From NCBI GenBank assembly GCA_002433065.1, contig DJHK01000023.1:109461-122170 (forward strand): 12,710 nucleotides of DNA. Reading direction: 5' to 3'. The stretch comes from Chloroflexi bacterium UBA6622. GTDB lineage: Bacteria > Chloroflexota > UBA11872. The translations under genes and the position numbers were made by a program. The notes under the pieces are model-generated. The model worked only from the letters and a program-made list of their open reading frames with translations. It was not told where the DNA came from and made no database searches. Below, one piece after another: positions 6,498-12,710 of this stretch; the stretch's first letter is position 1, and every line of letters starts with the position of its first letter.

Positions 6498-7597
6498 TGG
6501 ACCACATCACGACAAAGATTGATGCGGGTGACCGCATTAGTGAGAAGGATCTGCTTTACCTTTTGACCGACGCGCCGTTGCTTGAAATGGGGGCATTGGC
6601 GGATCGCGTTCGACATCAACGGCATCCTGGCGAGACGGTGACGTATGTCGTTGACACAAACCTGAATTACACCAATCTTTGTGATGCCTACTGCTCTTTT
6701 TGCGCGTTCTACCGGCCCCATACAAGTACGGCTGACGACGCATACACCCATACCGTTGAAGAAATGATGACGCAGGTTGCTGGTGCGGCCAGCCTTGGGT
6801 GTACAACCGTGTTAATGCAAGGGGGGCTAAACCCGGAACTTCCGTTGGACTATTACGTAGAGATGGTGCGGGAAACCCGGGCACGGTTTCCTGGGATCAC
6901 ACCACATTATTGGTCTGCTCCAGAGATATACGAGATGGCAAAAGTTTCTGGTCTTGGCTACCACCAGGTTTTCGAGGCACTTTGGGAAGCGGGGCAACGG
7001 ACGCTTCCTGGCGGCGGTGCAGAGGTGCTTACAAACGAGGAGCGTCACCGGATTAGTCCCCTAAAGATGGATGCGGACGAGTGGATCGAGATTCATCAGG
7101 CGGCACACGAAGTTGGTTTCAGGGGGACCGCGACGATGATGTACGGACATGGCGAATCCATTCCCAGTCGTGTGGAGCACTTTCAGCGGACGCGTGATCT
7201 TCAGGATCGGAACGGTGGGTTCTATGCCTTTGTGCCCTGGAGTTTTTCTCCGGGCGAAACGCCATTGGGTCGCAAGCTCAACGGGTTGCGGGCGAATGCG
7301 AACGATTACTTGCGGATCATTGCTGCCGCACGTCTGTATTTCGACAACATCGACCATGTTGACGCTTCCTGGTTTAGTGAAGGGAAGAAAACGGGTCAGG
7401 TGGCCCTGCATTTTGGTGCAGATGATTTTGGTGGCACGCTTTTTGATGAAAACGTGATGCAGGAAGCCGGACACTATGTTCGAACGTCGGTTGAAGAGAT
7501 GCGAACGATGATTAGGGAGGCTGGATTTGTGCCTGCGCAACGGAACACGCAGTACGAGGTGCTTGAAGTTTTTAATGAGGATGCTCTTGAGGTTTAG
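6497..7597 (+). CDS. mqnC: Dehypoxanthine futalosine cyclase (radical SAM)
   Basis: MqnC converts dehypoxanthine futalosine to cyclic dehypoxanthine futalosine. The 366-residue product shows the radical SAM cysteines Cys62, Cys66 and Cys69 (CDAYCSFCAFYR) after NLNYTN, then VLMQGGLNPELPLDYY at 105-120, PHYWSAPEI at 136-144 and TLPGGGAEVL at 169-178. TNLNYTNLC, CAFYR and MQGGLNPELP are diagnostic of MqnC and separate it from MqnE, with which it shares the overall fold. The ATG at 6497 overlaps the mqnA stop by one base (TAATG). The next gene, mqnD, starts 3 bases after its stop. The enzyme is oxygen-sensitive in general because of its 4Fe-4S cluster. Confidence 0.93.
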   Translation: MDHITTKIDAGDRISEKDLLYLLTDAPLLEMGALADRVRHQRHPGETVTYVVDTNLNYTNLCDAYCSFCAFYRPHTSTADDAYTHTVEEMMTQVAGAASLGCTTVLMQGGLNPELPLDYYVEMVRETRARFPGITPHYWSAPEIYEMAKVSGLGYHQVFEALWEAGQRTLPGGGAEVLTNEERHRISPLKMDADEWIEIHQAAHEVGFRGTATMMYGHGESIPSRVEHFQRTRDLQDRNGGFYAFVPWSFSPGETPLGRKLNGLRANANDYLRIIAAARLYFDNIDHVDASWFSEGKKTGQVALHFGADDFGGTLFDENVMQEAGHYVRTSVEEMRTMIREAGFVPAQRNTQYEVLEVFNEDALEV

Positions 7598-7600
7598 TCC

Positions 7601-8437
7601 ATGCGTCGCCTGACGGTTGGCCATAGTCCTGATGCAGATGATGCATTTATGTTTTATGCGTTGTCTCATGCGTTAGTAGATGTCGCGGGGCCGGAACCCG
7701 TCACAATTGAAGCAGTACATGCCGATATTCAATCCCTCAACGAACATGCCGCTGAGGGGGCCTATGACGTGTCACAGATTTCTGCGGCTGCTTACCCGGG
7801 CGTGGCAGATCTTTATCGAATCACGGCATGCGGATCTTCGATGGGGGAGAACTATGGTCCGGTTGTCATTGCGCAAACGAGGGTTCCTGTAAGCGCTCTG
7901 GCTGGGCGGCGTGTGGCTGTACCCGGTTCTCAAACGACTGCGTTTCTCTTGGCACAGAAGTATTTGCCAGACTTTGAACCGATTCAATTGTCGTTTGACC
8001 AAGTATTTGCCGCTGTCAAAGACGGACGCGCGGATGCTGGTGTTGTTATTCACGAAGGTCAAATCACATACGAAGGTGAAGGCTTTGTGAAGATTCTTGA
8101 TCTTGGAGAAACATGGTTTGCCGAAACAGGATTGCCTCTCCCACTAGGAATTAATGTGGTTCGTCGCGATCTTGGTGACGCGTGGCATCGGTGGGTTGCT
8201 ACAGCTCTTGCGGCATCGATCGAGTACGCCAGGACGCATCCGTCTGATGCGCAGGCGTATGCCCGCGCGGTTGCCCCTGGCGTTGATCGAGATGTGGCCG
8301 AACGCTTTACGGCAATGTACGTCACTGAACGTACTCGTGATATGGGCCCAGAAGGTAGGGAGGCACTCTCACGGCTGTTCAGTCAATCGGTCACGCACAG
8401 TGAGGAAATTCCGGTCGATGTTGTGTCTTTGGACTAA
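7601..8437 (+). CDS. mqnD: 1,4-dihydroxy-6-naphthoate synthase
   Basis: MqnD splits cyclic dehypoxanthine futalosine to give 1,4-dihydroxy-6-naphthoate, the ring precursor of menaquinone. The 278-residue protein starts with the family signature GHSPDADDAFMFYAL at 7-21 and has GSSMGENYGPVVIA at 78-91, PGSQTTAFLLA at 108-118 and VVIHEGQITYE at 148-158, whose His matches the proposed catalytic His of the family. GAGG located 8 bases before the ATG, inside the end of mqnC, serves as ribosome binding site. It is the last menaquinone gene of the cluster. The nucleosidase acting between MqnE and MqnC is absent here and must be elsewhere, as an MqnB or a general MTA/SAH nucleosidase. Confidence 0.94.
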   Translation: MRRLTVGHSPDADDAFMFYALSHALVDVAGPEPVTIEAVHADIQSLNEHAAEGAYDVSQISAAAYPGVADLYRITACGSSMGENYGPVVIAQTRVPVSALAGRRVAVPGSQTTAFLLAQKYLPDFEPIQLSFDQVFAAVKDGRADAGVVIHEGQITYEGEGFVKILDLGETWFAETGLPLPLGINVVRRDLGDAWHRWVATALAASIEYARTHPSDAQAYARAVAPGVDRDVAERFTAMYVTERTRDMGPEGREALSRLFSQSVTHSEEIPVDVVSLD

Positions 8438-8494
8438 GCCGAGCGATATCCTGAGGAGTCGCCTACAGCGGCGTCATGGAGGAAGTCTGACGAG

Positions 8495-9367
8495 ATGAAA
8501 CCGCTCGATTTCGGGGTTCCGGTCGGCAGTTTGCAGGAAGCAACAATTGAACTATTTCGACGTGCAGGCTGGCATATCTCAATTAGCTCGAGGAATTATT
8601 TCCCCGAAGTTGATGATGACGAGCTTCGGTGCACGCTCATGCGAGCCCAGGAAATGTCGCGTTACGTGGAGGCTGGAACACTTGACGCTGGAATTACTGG
8701 GAAAGACTGGACACTAGAAAACGAGTCCGATGTTGAAATTATCGAAGTGCTCCCCTATTCCCGAGGAAGTACCCGGCCTACCCGGCTTGTGCTTGCAGTG
8801 CCCGATGCCTCAAAAGTTCAAACTGTCGATGACTTGGAAGGTAAAACAATCGCTGCTGAGATGGTTGGGTTTACCCAACGATATTTTCAGGAGCGAAACG
8901 TCAATGTGACAGTTGAGTTTTCATGGGGTGCAACCGAAGCGAAGGTGGCCGGAGGTTTGGTGGATGCGATTGTGGATTCAACCGAGACCGGATCAACGCT
9001 GCGCGCTCACGGGTTACGAGTGATCGAGACGTTACTCACGTCCTATCCGCACGTAATTGCCAACCGGGCGGCGTATGCTGATCCGGCTAAGAAAGCCAAG
9101 ATCGACCAGGTTTCGATGATGCTTAAGGCGGCTCTTGATGCGGGATCCCGGGTGGCGCTAAAGATGAATGTTCCGAGGGATCGTCTCGACACGATGATTA
9201 AGCTGTTGCCGAGCGTAACGGCACCTACAGTGGCTGATCTGTATGGACAGCCCTGGGTGAGTGTGGAAATCGTGGTGGATGAGCGAGAGGTTCGCGAGTT
9301 GATACCTCGGCTTATGGGTGCTGGAGCCGTCGGGATTATTGAATTCCCACTGAACAAGTTTCTCTAA
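8495..9367 (+). CDS. hisG: ATP phosphoribosyltransferase, long form
   Basis: HisG joins ATP and phosphoribosyl pyrophosphate in the first, feedback-controlled step of histidine synthesis. The 290-residue protein has the catalytic two-lobed domain, with GSLQEATIELF at 11-21, AGTLDAGITGKDW at 60-72 and the phosphoribosyl-pyrophosphate loop VDAIVDSTETGSTLRAHGL at 156-174. A C-terminal ferredoxin-like regulatory domain covers about 215-288 (EIVVDEREVRELIPRLMGAG). That domain marks the long form, which binds histidine and does not need HisZ. The usual PKGSL or PKGRL near the N-terminus reads PVGSL. A good ribosome binding site (GGAGGAAG at 8478-8485) precedes the ATG. It follows mqnD after 57 bases and overlaps the next gene by one base (TAATG). 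No other his gene is in view. Confidence 0.94.
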   Translation: MKPLDFGVPVGSLQEATIELFRRAGWHISISSRNYFPEVDDDELRCTLMRAQEMSRYVEAGTLDAGITGKDWTLENESDVEIIEVLPYSRGSTRPTRLVLAVPDASKVQTVDDLEGKTIAAEMVGFTQRYFQERNVNVTVEFSWGATEAKVAGGLVDAIVDSTETGSTLRAHGLRVIETLLTSYPHVIANRAAYADPAKKAKIDQVSMMLKAALDAGSRVALKMNVPRDRLDTMIKLLPSVTAPTVADLYGQPWVSVEIVVDEREVRELIPRLMGAGAVGIIEFPLNKFL

Positions 9368-10560
9368 TGTCTGCCAGCAAAATTCGATTCGGAATTATTG
9401 GTACCGGGTCTCGAGGTATTGGGTCGTATGGCCGAGCGATCGGCGAAGTTTACGGCGATGAAGCGGAAATTGTGGCGGTGACCGATAGCGATCCCGTACG
9501 GCTTTCAGTTGGAGCCCAGCATCTTGAGGTTGAACATGCGGATACCAATCCGGGGATTTTGCTCGATAATCCCGACGTGGATGCCGTCATCATTACTACC
9601 CCTGACGCCACCCACGCTGATTTCGCTTGTGCGGCGCTTGGTGCAGACAAGCACGTGCTATGTGAAAAGCCGATCGCCACCACCATTGCCGATTGCAACC
9701 GGATTCGTACGGCGGCGGAGGCTAGCCGTGGTGAGTTAATGACGGGGTTTGTTCTGCGCTACGTCCCGTTTTATGAAGAGATGCATGCGGCTATTACACA
9801 GGGAGAGATTGGCCCATCTCGGTTTGTCACTATCGCGGACAACCGTGATGGTGCCGCGTACTTTCGTCGTTGGCATCGGCTTCGTGCTAACTCGGGTGGG
9901 CTTTTGGTGCATAAGAGCACACATGCGTTGGATATCGTGAACTGGATGCTCGATGCTCGTCCGGTCAGTGTTAGTGCGACCGGTGGGGTTGCGGTTTTTA
10001 CACCAAAGGAATGGGCCGGCGAACGATGTCTGACATGTGATGCGGCTGACACTTGCCCGGAGTACGTGGATATTCGTGAGGGGCGTCTCAAGACGCTGTA
10101 TCACGATGCTGAAGCCACCAGTGGCTACATCTTTGATACCTGCGTGTTTAATTCTGAGAAAGACACGGTGGATCATGCCACCGCAAGCATTGAATACGAG
10201 AATGGTGCTCGTGCTAGCTACAGCCTCTGTCTCTTTGCGTCATATACGGAACGGGAGATCGGGGTGTGGGGAGATGATGGCAAAGTCGAGGGGCGTGACG
10301 GCGCTGGACACTACCGGATTAGCGGACGCCGAGATGGTCGTGACGAACTTCGCCATGTCGAAGTTCGTAAAGGGGGCCACGGTGGGGGCGATGTTCGGTT
10401 GCTTGCTGACGCGCTACCAGTATTTCGAGGTGAACAAGACCCGGTCGCTGGCCTCGAGGCAGCGTATTGGTCAACGGTTCTTGGTATCGCTGCGGAAACG
10501 TCGGTTGCTGGTGATGGGGCCCGGATGACACTAACTGAATTGGGTGCTGCATTGTCGTGA
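9367..10560 (+). CDS. Gfo/Idh/MocA-family NAD(P)-dependent oxidoreductase
   Basis: The 397-residue product has an N-terminal Rossmann domain with GTGSRG at 12-17, Asp40 at the end of the second strand (suggesting NAD), DAVIITTPDATHADF at 72-86 and the conserved EKP at 100-102. These are followed by the C-terminal substrate domain with GGLLVHKSTHALDIVNWM at 177-194, where Lys183 and His186 are the expected catalytic positions. The family oxidises or reduces sugars, inositols and similar polyols; the substrate cannot be named. Oddly, the C-terminal domain has a cysteine cluster, Cys221, Cys224 and Cys230 (CLTC, then CPEY), plus Cys259, which could bind a metal. The start overlaps the hisG stop by one base (TAATG). 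An MDR dehydrogenase follows immediately, which suggests the two act on one compound. Confidence 0.87.
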   Translation: MSASKIRFGIIGTGSRGIGSYGRAIGEVYGDEAEIVAVTDSDPVRLSVGAQHLEVEHADTNPGILLDNPDVDAVIITTPDATHADFACAALGADKHVLCEKPIATTIADCNRIRTAAEASRGELMTGFVLRYVPFYEEMHAAITQGEIGPSRFVTIADNRDGAAYFRRWHRLRANSGGLLVHKSTHALDIVNWMLDARPVSVSATGGVAVFTPKEWAGERCLTCDAADTCPEYVDIREGRLKTLYHDAEATSGYIFDTCVFNSEKDTVDHATASIEYENGARASYSLCLFASYTEREIGVWGDDGKVEGRDGAGHYRISGRRDGRDELRHVEVRKGGHGGGDVRLLADALPVFRGEQDPVAGLEAAYWSTVLGIAAETSVAGDGARMTLTELGAALS

Positions 10561-10567
10561 CCGGATC

Positions 10568-11605
10568 GTGTTGACCGGCCGGAAAGTGATCATTCATCGG
10601 GCACTGGACGTGACGATGGAAGAATGCGAGATGCCGGAGCAACCGAGGTCATGTGATGTCTTGATTCAAACCGAATGGTCGTTTATCAGCACCGGGACTG
10701 AACTGGCGAACTTTACTGGTCATGATCGCGGTGTGTATATCCCGGGTAACTGGAATGCGTACCCGTATGTTCCCGGGTACGCAAATTGCGGTCGGGTGCT
10801 GGCGTGTGGAGCACGTGCTGCGGAGCTGGAAGTCGGTCAACGGGTGTTCACCATGGCCAAACATGTATCCCACCACTGGGTCCCGACAGATGACTCCGAC
10901 TGTCTCCTAGTGCCAGTTCCCGAAGGCATATCGGGAGACGTTGCGGCAGCTATGCGGATGGGCCTGGTCGCTATGACGGCTCTGCAAACCGCAGAGTTCG
11001 ATCTTAACGATCACGTGGCAATTTTGGGTCTGGGTCTTGTGGGGAATCTCGCGGCGCAACTATTTGCTCGGTCTGGAGCCCGCGTGATTGGAGTGGACCC
11101 GGTTGAGTCCCGTCGGGCTTTAGCTCGACAGGTTGGGGTTGAGCACGTGATTGGTGAAGATTCAGAGGGGATTGAAGACCAGTTGCGTGATCTTTCGGGA
11201 GTTGGGGTGCGTGTAGTCGTTGACGCAGTTGGGCATGCCGCCATTGCGGCTTCTGGCATTCGAGCCGTGAAGCCGCATGGGGAGGTCATCCTGCTCGGGT
11301 CACCCCGCCAAGAATATACAGAGGATCTCAACAAGTTTCTTGAACCGGTTCACTATCAATGGGTCACGATTAAGGGTGCGCTCGAGCATCGGATTCCCAG
11401 AAATCCGGGTCGGGGTATTCGTCGCTCTGTGGTCTCAAATGCGGCTACTGTGCTTGACTTGGTTCGGTCTGGGCGATTGGAGCTCGACAAGCTCATTTCT
11501 CACCGGATGCGTCCCGATCAGATTGGTCGAGCCTATGACGGGTTACTCAATCATCCGGAGACGTACTGGGGGGTGGCGTTCGATTGGAATCCCGATTCAA
11601 GTTGA
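10568..11605 (+). CDS. MDR-family (alcohol dehydrogenase-like) oxidoreductase, zinc ligands lacking
   Basis: This medium-chain dehydrogenase/reductase has an N-terminal GroES-like domain (FISTGTELANFTGHD, then VPGYANCGRV and VGQRVF) and a Rossmann domain with ILGLGLVGNLAAQLFA and an acidic residue ending the second strand (VIGVDP), which points to NAD. The catalytic zinc Cys expected at the STGTE position is absent, the usual GHE reads GYA, and the four-cysteine structural zinc loop is missing, so it is probably zinc-free. The STGTE pattern occurs in dehydrogenases related to BchC and in those paired with Gfo/Idh/MocA enzymes. The frame is open from a GTG at 10544, overlapping the preceding gene; GTG 10568 or TTG 10571 gives a family-like N-terminus. 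I chose 10568 (345 residues), but the start is uncertain. Substrate unknown, possibly a sugar or polyol. Confidence 0.82.
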   Translation: MLTGRKVIIHRALDVTMEECEMPEQPRSCDVLIQTEWSFISTGTELANFTGHDRGVYIPGNWNAYPYVPGYANCGRVLACGARAAELEVGQRVFTMAKHVSHHWVPTDDSDCLLVPVPEGISGDVAAAMRMGLVAMTALQTAEFDLNDHVAILGLGLVGNLAAQLFARSGARVIGVDPVESRRALARQVGVEHVIGEDSEGIEDQLRDLSGVGVRVVVDAVGHAAIAASGIRAVKPHGEVILLGSPRQEYTEDLNKFLEPVHYQWVTIKGALEHRIPRNPGRGIRRSVVSNAATVLDLVRSGRLELDKLISHRMRPDQIGRAYDGLLNHPETYWGVAFDWNPDSS

Positions 11606-11622
11606 GGCCGACAGGGCGAGGT

Positions 11623-11648
11623 GGGTGAAGACCCTCTTTACTCTTTAA
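11623..11648 (+). terminator. Weak terminator-like hairpin at convergent gene ends
   Basis: GGGT (11623-11626), loop GAAG and ACCC (11631-11634) form a short stem, extendable with GAGG upstream if one T is bulged. The U-rich tail TCTTTACTCTTT follows. It sits 17 bases after the end of the plus-strand operon, where a terminator is expected, but the stem is short. Confidence 0.35.
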
Positions 11649-12325
11649 ATGGACCCATGAGCCAACCTGCGAGCTAGGCGGTCCACGGCACTCGGATCTG
11701 TACTCGGTGCGTAGTGGCCTGGCAGGACAATCTGGAGGCCGGAGTTTGCGAGCATCTTGGCCGAAGCTAATTCCTGCGCGTGATTTGTGGACAGGTGCCA
11801 TACGTTCGGCCGCAGTTGGCAGTTGCGGTAAACCAGCGCGTCGCCGACGAGTCCAACTGTGCCACGAACGAGACTGATGCTTCCGGGGGTGTGTCCGGGT
11901 GTATGCAGAACTTTCCAGTCTCCAAGGGTGTCACCACTCGATAATTCGATGTCTGCTTGAAGCGGCCGCCACCTGAGAAGGCGAGGGATTGGTGGGTGAT
12001 AAAGGAACCGGCGAAGCCCGGGGCATTCTTGCGGTCGCATAAGAAGCGAGGCGTCGGCCTTGTGAATCGAAACCGGAGCATTTAACTCCTGTGAGAGTTC
12101 TTGTGCGCTGCCGGAATGGTCATAGTCGAAATGCGTGAGGACGATACCCGTGATCGTGGAGGGGGATATTCCGATGCTCCGGATGGCATCGATAATCTTT
12201 CTGGCGTGGCCTGATGGGCCAGCGTCCACCAATACCGGTTTGGCACCAAGCACCAGGTACACCAGGACACCCCACCATCGGCCTAAAGCGACAACGTCGT
12301 CAGCAATCCGACAGGGATAGTTCAT
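11645..12325 (-). CDS. Metallo-beta-lactamase-fold hydrolase
   Basis: The 226-residue product is a metallo-beta-lactamase-superfamily enzyme, a group that includes glyoxalase II and lactonases; its substrate is unknown. In order it shows VLVDAGPSGH, the metal motif THFDYDH (His65, Asp67, Asp69, His70), HTPGHTPGS with His145 as ligand, VGDALV with Asp162, and LPGHYAP with His204. The usual HxHxDH therefore reads HxDxDH, a variant seen in some family members. There is no signal peptide, so it is likely cytoplasmic. I chose ATG 12325; GTG 12355 in the same frame would add 10 residues. Neither has a clear ribosome binding site. It lies 86 bases downstream of the small lipoprotein gene on the same strand and ends convergent with the operon. 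Confidence 0.88.
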   Translation of the reverse strand: MNYPCRIADDVVALGRWWGVLVYLVLGAKPVLVDAGPSGHARKIIDAIRSIGISPSTITGIVLTHFDYDHSGSAQELSQELNAPVSIHKADASLLMRPQECPGLRRFLYHPPIPRLLRWRPLQADIELSSGDTLGDWKVLHTPGHTPGSISLVRGTVGLVGDALVYRNCQLRPNVWHLSTNHAQELASAKMLANSGLQIVLPGHYAPSTDPSAVDRLARRLAHGSI

Positions 12326-12411
12326 GGAGTGGTTGGCCCTGTGTCGTGCCAGCACACTGAGGTCTGCACTATGGCTACGACGTTCAATTGTCGGAGTCGA
12401 GCGTTACAGCG

Positions 12412-12660
12412 TTAGCGCGGACACTCCTGGCCAGCCGTTCCAACCCAGTAGAAATCTCCCGGCAGAAGGTTCGCGTCTCCAGGGCTCTTTTCCTTGTAAC
12501 CCTTGCAGTACCATTCGCCCTGGTTCATCTTGAACTGACCGCTTTTCTTGGGCTCTTCTTGGCCGCCGCATGCGACAAAGCTGATAGCTAGTGCCAAAAG
12601 CAATGCGACGGTGATTAGCCGTGAGACCTGTTGTCGAAGGTGGCCTGTCATGGACTTCAT
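12412..12660 (-). CDS. Small predicted lipoprotein
   Basis: The 82-residue product starts with a basic segment and a hydrophobic stretch (LITVALLLALAISFVA) ending in Cys31 followed by GGQ, a lipoprotein signal with a slightly unusual Phe at -3. The mature part would be about 52 residues, with a charged linker (EEPKKSGQFK) and a compact end with Trp and Tyr and two cysteines (Cys52, Cys80) that could form a disulfide outside the cytoplasm. I chose ATG 12660 because GGAGG lies 11 bases upstream; ATG 12678 and 12651 are alternatives. I do not recognise the family. The gene precedes the metallo-beta-lactamase-fold gene on the same strand and may share its transcript. Confidence 0.7.
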   Translation of the reverse strand: MKSMTGHLRQQVSRLITVALLLALAISFVACGGQEEPKKSGQFKMNQGEWYCKGYKEKSPGDANLLPGDFYWVGTAGQECPR

Positions 12661-12710
12661 GCCTGGGAACGCCTCCATGCATTACGTGCAGCCTGGACCA
12701 CGCCACTGGG

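Noticed and set aside
7061..7669. 202-codon minus-strand open frame antisense to mqnC
   Set aside because: It is a long shadow of the mqnC reading frame with no recognisable domain, and it overlaps two certain genes.
8462..8475. CGCC...GGCG hairpin between mqnD and hisG as a terminator
   Set aside because: It has a four-base stem and no T run after it, and it is followed by the hisG ribosome binding site.
1..12710. Defence system, mobile element, CRISPR array or biosynthetic gene cluster
   Set aside because: No transposase, integrase, nuclease, repeat array or megasynthase signature was seen; gene content is housekeeping or accessory metabolism.

Overview
The window is an ordinary-looking stretch of chromosome from a menaquinone-making bacterium of moderate GC content. 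I cannot place it in a phylum. The clearest lineage-level signals are a futalosine-pathway menaquinone cluster (mqnE-mqnA-mqnC-mqnD) and a long-form, HisZ-independent-type HisG. There are no phage or transposon genes, tRNA or rRNA genes, or CRISPR arrays.

Region 1 (1-2964) is a divergent carbon-metabolism pair. On the minus strand a class II fructose-bisphosphate aldolase is followed by an unrecognised protein that runs off the left edge. On the plus strand is an N-acetylglucosamine-6-phosphate deacetylase (nagA). The roughly 218 bp between the two starts holds a plausible minus-strand promoter for the aldolase.

Region 2 (3040-3931) is a small two-gene unit: a 61-residue protein with two membrane segments, then a 224-residue protein of unknown function with a disordered Ala/Pro/Gly-rich N-terminus and a very good ribosome binding site.

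Region 3 (3945-11605) looks like one long plus-strand operon. It opens with a near-consensus promoter (TTGACA, 17 bp, TAAAAA). An inverted repeat (GACTG-AC-CAGTC) covers the predicted transcription start. A TetR-family regulator comes first, then mqnE, mqnA, mqnC and mqnD, joined by short gaps or overlapping stop/start codons, then hisG, a Gfo/Idh/MocA oxidoreductase and an MDR-family dehydrogenase. MqnA dehydrates chorismate to 3-[(1-carboxyvinyl)oxy]benzoate. MqnE joins that to S-adenosylmethionine to give aminofutalosine. MqnC cyclises the de-adenylated product, and MqnD releases 1,4-dihydroxy-6-naphthoate. The nucleosidase step (MqnB or MTAN) and the late prenylation, decarboxylation and methylation steps are not encoded here. 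The layout suggests that the TetR protein controls itself and menaquinone synthesis.

Region 4 (11606-12710) is on the minus strand, convergent with the operon. It holds a metallo-beta-lactamase-fold hydrolase and, upstream of it, a small lipoprotein. A weak terminator-like hairpin lies at the convergence.

I did not find a radically new system. The most interesting item is the putative TetR control of a futalosine menaquinone operon. After it come the paired oxidoreductases with unusual metal-site features and the unrecognised two-gene unit.
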